From Zeus faber (taxonomy: Eukaryota > Chordata > Actinopteri > Zeiformes > Zeidae): a stretch of 64,000 bases of DNA. Both the position numbers and the translations under genes were made by a program. The notes beneath the pieces are model-generated. The model did no database searches, was not told where the DNA came from, and saw only the letters and a list, made by a program, of their open reading frames with translations. Shown here in pieces: positions 57,181 to 64,000 of the stretch. Each line of letters opens with the position of its first letter. Position 1 is the stretch's first letter. The stretch spans positions 9,033,707 through 9,097,706 of the forward strand of contig OY482866.1 of NCBI GenBank assembly GCA_960531495.1, read 5' to 3'.

Positions 57181-57220
<40 letters not shown>
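57181..57220. repeat. (GT)n microsatellite
   Basis: 20 GT copies after a poly-A run at 57,155-57,173. Confidence 0.95.
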
Positions 57221-57223
<3 letters not shown>

Positions 57224-57629
57224 CAGCCATGTGATACGCCCAGGCGCACTGTGGGGCGACCAGGTAAGTGACAGAGTCACAACTCCAGGGTATCATCCAC
57301 CCCGCCGCCTTCTCCTTGTCCTAAAGAGCCCGACACAAGATCTCATGGAGCTAATTGAAGCAGCGGTGCAATTTCGCCAGCGCAGGCCCCCAACGTCAAC
57401 CATCTCCAGAGGCACCGGTGGACTCAAAGTGCGGCCATCTCACGGCTGATGCCACGGGTGTCACGACGGATGTGAAGAATGGACGTCACGAAGCACTAAA
57501 CGTTGAAGGACGACGGGTGTAACAAAGTGGAGTTTACCATTGAGAAACCAAATTAACAGATACATCTGTGATGCTTTGTTCCCGGCATTATAACCCCCAT
57601 GGCTTCCTTCCGCCAACCACCTTAACACA

Positions 57630-57630
<1 letters not shown>

Positions 57631-57690
<60 letters not shown>
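57631..57690. repeat. (AC)n microsatellite
   Basis: 30 AC copies. Confidence 0.95.
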
Positions 57691-57693
<3 letters not shown>

Positions 57694-58067
57694 TAAGCAT
57701 AAAGAAAATCAAAACATCAACTTGGTAAAAATATATATGCTACTGTTTATGTGTCCGACCTCGCTGGCTTTACTGGAGCAAAGTCCGTGGTGGTGGAATT
57801 CCTGTTGCAGTAAGAATGAGGGCAGTGATACAATAGGCACTTTGTACGGACTCGCTCGCTGGTGGAGGGAGGGATGGTGGGAAACGGGGCTTGTGGCGTC
57901 GAGGGAATCAACTGCAGTGTCAGAAGTGGGCCTCAAGGGTTTCTGTATTTGTTATGTCTTTTACCGAAAAATTGACTTTGCAATTTCTTTTTTTATTCCT
58001 CGATAGAATTGCAATTTTCAAAGTCTAATTCGATCTATTTTTTTTTAACCCGAACCTATGATTAGAA

Positions 58068-58361
58068 TGGTGGTTGTCAACGTGGGGTCGAAGGGACCCC
58101 CAGGGGTCCTTTCAGAGATTCCAGCTGGTCCCCCGGTAAAATTATTAATACTTAAACTTCAGCATTATTTAATTTTATGGGGTGTTCCCTTTGGGAAATG
58201 TACAATAATGACTGTTTGTCATAGTTTCACTGTTAAATCCAAAACTCAAGTACAGACGTGTATGGACTGAATCGTATCTAACAGACAAAATCTTCTTAAA
58301 TGGGTACCGTGGCCTGATGCGTATCAAATTGTGGGTCCTTGATGTGAAAAAGGTTGAGAAA
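58068..58361. repeat. Second copy of the GGGACCCC / GGTTGAGAA repeat
   Basis: Begins GTGGTTGTCAACGTGGGGTC and ends AAAAAGGTTGAGAAAGTC. The terminal GTTGTCAAC and GTTGAGAA are near-inverse, as in hAT-derived MITEs. Related to the copy at 29,698. Confidence 0.65.
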
Positions 58362-59270
58362 GTCATGCTCTTCGAGGACAGGTGGTTTGACTGAACTCAT
58401 ATTCTGACTCTTTTACAACCGTTTGATTTAAATGAAAAGTATTTTCCCATATGTCCACTGTATGGCAGGGTCTCTCAACCAACCAAAGGGCTATTTCGGG
58501 CCACTCACTCAAATCGCGCAGACGATCATACAAATGTCATAATAAATCACTTCAAAATAAGAATAACAAAGAGATCGTCGTTCGGTTACGTCGAACTCTC
58601 CCAAGAATGTTGAGTTGGAGATGTCAAGTCCTTTATGCAAATGAGCGGCTCCCCCCTTGACATTTTAAACAACATTTATTTCAATCGAGCCATTGAAGAG
58701 GTGCTTCTGTTTGGCTCAGAGCTAATGAAGAGAAACAGACAGACATATGGGACTCCTCTTTTTCTCTGTTTCTCTTCCTTCGATCCACACCCAAATCCAC
58801 ATGCCATATGGGAGAGGGTGGATGAGAAGGTAGGAGAACTCGCCGCCGTTCCAACCGCGGCAAAGAGAACCAGGACGTCTTCCCTCTCTTGTTTCACCCG
58901 CTCTCATGGGCATTTTAAAGTGAAGGTTACACACGACACCTCTTTTTTTTTTTTTTTTTTTTTTAAATAATGGTCCTTTTTTTTTTCCCTGGGCCTTGTT
59001 TCATTTTGAGGAAGATTTTCATTGTTAATGTGGCGTTTGTTGCCAGGTTTTTATACAGCGCGCCATATGCCGTCGCCGTCTCGGTTACCTGCTTCTAAAC
59101 CGGGGATGCAAATTTCTCCCTTTGACACGCTGTGCTATCGGACAAAACTTTTTTTTGTTCAGGTTTAAGCTATTAAAACTCTCACACCGTGCACATTGTG
59201 TTATGCAGCCTCTGGTTTCAATTTGAATGGAAAAGGGTGCGATCTGAAGCCTTTATTATCAACACTCCAG

Positions 59271-59272
59271 AG

Positions 59273-59313
<41 letters not shown>

Positions 59314-59318
59314 CACAC
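59271..59318. repeat. (CA)n microsatellite
   Basis: CA copies with one AAAC break. Confidence 0.94.
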
Positions 59319-61724
59319 GTAGCTCAGTTTGTGAACCAACAGACGCCGCTGGGAAGTCGTTGGTCAGAGTTTGGAGCCGTCGAGCAGAGAATTCTCACTC
59401 AGTCGGAGCGGAGCGCTCCAGCCAAGACGGGGTTCTGGAAGCCATTAGCCGAGAGCAGGGTAGGAGCTCAGCGAAAAGTACAGTAAATGTTAAGCAGGTG
59501 AGGCAGAGAGAGCCATAATGATGGGAATTTGAACTCATCAATCTTGTGCAAAAAAAAAAAAAAAAAAAAAAAAGGATTTTAAGGATTCAGAGGAGTCTGG
59601 ATTTTAAGATGGTCAATAGCGTTGCAAACTCTGTAGGATTGACAGGAAGAAAAAAAAAACGAGCATACAAAAAGGATGAACATTGAAATAAATGATCAAC
59701 GATTGGATCACTGATCATTTATTTCATTGTTTAACAATAGTTGATTTAAAAGGAATTGCACCGGAGTTAGCTTCAAGCTCAGCAGTCACAATACATATAA
59801 TACAATACAGCACAAAATAAAATGCAATATACGTAGAAAACCGTGTAACAGCGTAAAATTTCATAATTTACTGGAAAAAAAAAAATAGTCATACAAGGCA
59901 GAGAAGTGATTATGTTGACTTTAGCCAGACCTTCAAGTTTGATGTTGGAAGGTATGGAATCCCATTTTCCAACCTAATTTTGCACTTATCTCATGTGTGA
60001 CGTGCACCATTATATTTGAATATGGTTGTGTTTTTTTTGTATGGCCCTAACAGAGGAAGAGGCAGATGTCAGGAAGAAGCCGACTTCAGTTTAGCTTGGC
60101 TATGCAGTCGCTGGCTGCATTAAAGCCATTTAGCCAATGTAAACAATTATTCCAGAGCGCGTTTTCGCAGTTTGGACTTCAATATTTCCCTGCCAGGGTC
60201 TATACATTGTGTCATTCATCACACAATTAAATTTCCATGCAGTAGATTGCCACCTTATTGGCTGTCACTTCAGCTCTACGCTGTCAACAAGAACGGCCCC
60301 TCCTGTGGTCGGTTCCATCAGCGCCATCTTTACCATGCATACCTGCCAGCGCAGCCATAAAGAAATTATGCAAATCCAAAATAGTAATTAACATCGATGA
60401 TTGTTGACGGAGGGAGCGGAGAAATGGGGAGCCTGCGAGACGAGAGTCGACGGCTGGGGCCGATTTCCAGTGATCTTCCCAGCGTGCAAGATTTGAATCG
60501 GCGACGCTGGGCACTTCACTTTGGAGCCAGGAGCCAAGATGGCGTCACATAGTGGCTCATACAGAACCACAACAAAAACACGGCAGGTGACACCCCCCCC
60601 CCCCCCAACCCCTCCACCAACACTACACCACCACCACCACCGCCACCTACCAAGCCGCCCCCTCCATCACTTCACCACTTCCCAAGCACGTGCACCTGCA
60701 GCTTATTAGTCAAGCCTCTGGGTTCATAATGTAGCGCAGGTGCCAAAATGCCGCAGCGACGCAGCAATGTGTGCACACAAGTCAACGTACATAACCAGCG
60801 CGGAAATGAGCGCACACACACACACTTACAGATGTGGGGGGTGATTAATTAACGTTGCCGTCCGTGAATCCCATGCATTGTCCCTTTTCGAGTTTCAGAA
60901 AGGGAGGGAAAAAAAACCCAGCAACAACAAACAAACAGATGGTGCCCATAGAAGAGGTGACGGCTTTTAAGAGGAAAACTGCTCTTTTTTTATGCTGTAT
61001 CCTGTGACGGCCTTGGGTATTCTATCCATTCTATCTGTTTGCGATGAAGATTTAACTCTGCTAAGCCCATAGATACGGATTCCTGTGTTGTCACTCAAAG
61101 AAAAAAAGAAAATCTGGATTTAATACATGCACGATGTGTAAACCCAGTTACGATTTATTCGCTTTCTACAGATGCTCTAAGATATGTACGAAGCATTGCA
61201 AGAATAAAGCATGTCAACAATGCATAAATTCTACAAATCAACTCACCAAGGTCCGGGGAATAAAGTGTATGTGATATCGGATCTGTAGAGGTGGGCAGAA
61301 GAGGTCAGTAACCAGTTACAAGTACCCAGGGATGCGGGCTTCTTTTGCAGAAATGTGACTTTTTTGAGAAGATCTTACCTGAAAGGAAGTCACATTTTGT
61401 CATTTTGTCTCTCCTCTTTGCACTCTGAAAAAACATGTTGCAGAAAACATTTCGCTGAAGAGACCAGGTGAAAAGTAAAACATGCTTTCATAAAATAGGA
61501 TCATATTAAATGAACTGAGACTATTCCTTCGTCACGGACAACAATTAGCTAATTAGACCAGAGGCAGAGCAAGGTGTCGTATAAAATATAAGAATATAAA
61601 ATGCAAATAGCAGCAGTTTAGCATGGCGGCAGCAATGGAAAACATGGGAAACAGACTATCTATGAACTTTCTCTGAACCCCCCCGCCCCCCCCCAAAAAA
61701 ACAATAAAAGCACACAAAGCTTAC

Positions 61725-61818
61725 GGTTCGTCGTTGGTCCTGGTGGATGAGCTGTAAATCCTGTGGAAGGTGTGTCTGTCCAGTCTGTTAACTTCCGCTT
61801 AAATTTACTCCGAAACAT
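61725..61818 (-). CDS. Candidate first coding exon, unrecognised protein
   Basis: The minus strand reads ATG at 61,818 after an in-frame upstream TGA (61,830-61,832). It gives MFRSKFKRKLTDWTDTPSTG then FTAHPPGPTTN and ends in phase 1 at a good donor (GTAAGC). The start has a purine at -3. Upstream on this strand is an ETS-type ACCGGAAGTGG (about 61,870-61,882), common in housekeeping promoters. I do not recognise the protein and no second exon was identified, so this may be chance. Confidence 0.3.
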
Positions 61819-61859
61819 CCTAAAATATCCACGTCTTCATGTGAACGCCCACCATTGAA

Positions 61860-62110
61860 GTCATACACTGCGGCCACTTCCGGTTTCCAGTCCCGGGTGT
61901 ATGGTTTAACAAGATCAACACAATTAACAGAAATTCGACGAAATTGGAGAAAATGTCTAAATATAACTATTATAATATTTTTTTAATTAAAAATAATATT
62001 CAAATAAATGCGGGTAAGAGTTATATTAAGAATATTTTAGATATTAAAAACGTTTTCCCTTTTCCTGATTGGGATCGGATGGCGCTCTATCGCCCGCTAT
62101 AGACCAGCCG
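61860..62110. promoter_or_regulatory. Possible divergent promoter
   Basis: Lies between the two candidate first exons. Contains CACTTCCGGTT (an ETS site on the minus strand) and CCCGGG, then an AT-rich middle and GGATGGCGCTCTATCGCCCG. Inferred from motif layout only. Confidence 0.3.
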
Positions 62111-62112
62111 CC

Positions 62113-62227
62113 ATGGTTGAAGACAATGATCTCAGTACTGTAGAATCTGGTGGTGTCACTGCCACAGCAAGTTGTTTAACAGTTATTACATTTACTCACT
62201 CAACATTCACTTATTCAAACAATCAAA
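62113..62227 (+). CDS. Candidate first coding exon, unrecognised protein (plus strand)
   Basis: GCCGCCATGG is an ideal vertebrate start context. The frame MVEDNDLSTVESGG... runs 38 codons plus one base to a donor (GTAAGA). The later part is rich in Thr/Ser and low in complexity, which weakens the case. It diverges from the minus-strand candidate 295 bp away. Confidence 0.22.
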
Positions 62228-64000
62228 GTAAGATGATTAGGTGGAGCTACAGATGTGTGAGCCTTAGTTTGTGGGCACTGCCTGGTTATTATGAAGAAGG
62301 CTGTAGATTTATGGGCTTTTATTTTGAAGGCTCCCATAAGGTCCACTTAATATGTTGGTTTTCATTTAATAAGGAAAACCACAATCATAATAACAAATAT
62401 GGCTGCAGGCAGCAATGCACGGGCTCCAGGTTAGTCGGCGTGACGTGCGTGACGAAGCGATGTACGGTACGAGTCCCATTCACAATACCGAAGAATTTAT
62501 TAAGGTTAATGCTATAACTACAAGTACATTTTAAGTCGACACATAACCAAATTAATTGTCTGTAATGGAATACACACTCGTGTTATAATGGCCACAAATC
62601 TGGCATTGACTATGAAATACTACATTCATTGAAGGCTACCATTAATTTGGAATTTGGCTTAATATCCAAGGAGCTAATACAAACGTATGTGACCGGCGTG
62701 CCAAACGTGTGTTTTCGCACTTTAACTCTTCCCTGCCTCCTCCTTTTTCCAAACGAATTCATTTCCAGTGAGATGTGATAAAGAAGGGTCTGCATTTCAA
62801 AGCCAGGCCCAACAATGTCCGTACTGTACACCAGTCATTATAAACATAGTGCACGCACGCTGCATGCCCTGAGAGTTAAGGGCTGTTATTTCAGCTTGGG
62901 TCACCACTGACCTGATATCCACACGGTCGAGCCAGAACGGCACAAAGATTTATGCTGATACAGCCGTTTGTTCGCAGAGAAATAAAAGTCGCGGTGCGGC
63001 TGCGTTATTCGGCAGATGTGTATTTTAGTGCCTGCGGAAATCTGCATCCCTCTCCTTTCCCAGACGAGGTGTCAGACGTATGCAATTCTCGATGTCGAGT
63101 CAAAAGTGGCCAAAACGTGAGCTGGTAGTGTGTGTCTCCAAAGCGTCTGAAGAGAAGCTTAAGAGACGGGTGCGTTAGCCGGCGCCGCGTGGTGCGTGCG
63201 GTCCTTGCCGGGCGCGCCGAATTCGGCACGACACCGGCTCTCTTGCCCCGTCCATTGGCTTCTTTGATTTCGACTCGACGTGAGCCTAGCAAGTTAACTT
63301 AACTTCGGCACGACTAAACAAGCCGCTGCATCTCGGTGAGGTCAGGTCACAGCAGACTGCGGCGCTATCACGCCGCCTGTGCGCGCCGCCGTCCTGCGCC
63401 TGCGCGCAGTGAGTTCGCTGTTGCGGAGATGATATTTTTAAAAAAACAACACCCTTTTTTTTACTGACTTCTTCCACAATAACAGACCAATCTGGATCAC
63501 ACTTGGACGGCAGCGTGTCGGAACTGCCCGGAATACAAATCTTGTTCGGCCTGCCCGTGGGTTTGTCGCATCCATGACAGTGACGTCAATTTTTCATGAG
63601 AAAAAACAATAGGGGTCCAATAAGTTTCAGAGTAAAAGCCCTCAATATGGCTTTTTCTTTTTTTGGGTGGACAAGTTGGGTGGACTACCCTTTCCAAATA
63701 GCTTCACGACGAGGAAAACAAACAAGCGTCTTGTCTGTGTGTTTTTCCGTGACAGCGGAATAGAGATGTAGACTGTTGTTTTTTCTTTTTTTCTCTGATT
63801 CAATTACATTTTTTAAATTTCAAATCCACTTTGCTGGAGCAGTTGCCGCCGAGACGCTGACCACAGGCCGCCCCGACGCAAACACTGCGACACGACTTGC
63901 GGCGACATCTGCTTTTACTCAGCGAGCACTTCAACACTTAATAAAGCATGTAATCACACGGCTGTTGCTCGGGAGAAGAGTCGGGCCCAACGCAACGGTT
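62228..64000. other. Right-hand end, no gene recognised
   Basis: AT-rich to about 62,850, then GC-richer with many CpGs at about 63,170-63,420 and 63,840-63,910, which might belong to a CpG island of a neighbouring gene. No open frame resembles a known protein. Confidence 0.4.

Noticed and set aside
60538-60587. Possible first exon MASHSGSYRTTTKTRQ with a GTGACA donor
   Set aside because: Good start context, but only 16 codons, a weak donor, a following poly-C run, and no partner exon or recognised protein.

Overview
The window looks like nuclear DNA from a ray-finned fish, probably a percomorph teleost. The evidence is split vertebrate-type genes with GT..AG introns, very dense (CA)n microsatellites, Tc1/mariner and hAT-type elements of the kinds common in teleosts, and the 4q24-type gene order ppp3ca - bank1. 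The species call is inference.

Layout. Positions 1-12,808 are read as the long first intron of ppp3ca (calcineurin A alpha, minus strand). Only its first coding exon lies in the window (12,809-12,869, minus), under a CpG-rich 5' region to about 13,450 that carries a palindromic CRE, an E-box and an inverted CCAAT box. About 3.2 kb further, head to head, bank1 (B-cell scaffold protein with ankyrin repeats) starts at 16,100 and runs on the plus strand to a stop at 34,997. I could rebuild it as 16 coding exons whose phases all join, giving about 625 residues: TIR-like domain, DBB domain, ankyrin segment, a YxxM tyrosine motif, an acidic tyrosine/proline stretch and a C-terminal helix region. The human protein is recalled as about 785 residues; the shortfall lies mainly between the ankyrin segment and the proline-rich stretch.

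Bank1 introns hold an internally deleted Tc1-like transposon (19,246-20,296), several MITE-like repeats, a 19-bp perfect hairpin (26,773-26,815) and a (TTA)n/(AAT)n palindrome. From about 35.2 kb to the end the window is gene-poor: microsatellites, MITEs with visible target-site duplications (39,535; 40,967; 45,495), a second Tc1-like relic (51,170-52,077) and AT-rich blocks that could be conserved non-coding DNA. Near 61.7-62.2 kb there is a possible divergent promoter with a candidate first exon on each strand; neither protein is recognised.

ppp3ca (a Ca2+/calmodulin phosphatase catalytic subunit acting on NFAT) and bank1 (an adaptor linking the B-cell receptor to Src kinases and Ca2+ release) both belong to lymphocyte calcium signalling. 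Their head-to-head order matches human, so this is an ordinary conserved locus. The unusual items are splice-level details of bank1, structured repeats and the candidate promoter near the right end. I see no RNA genes, CRISPR array or viral genes.
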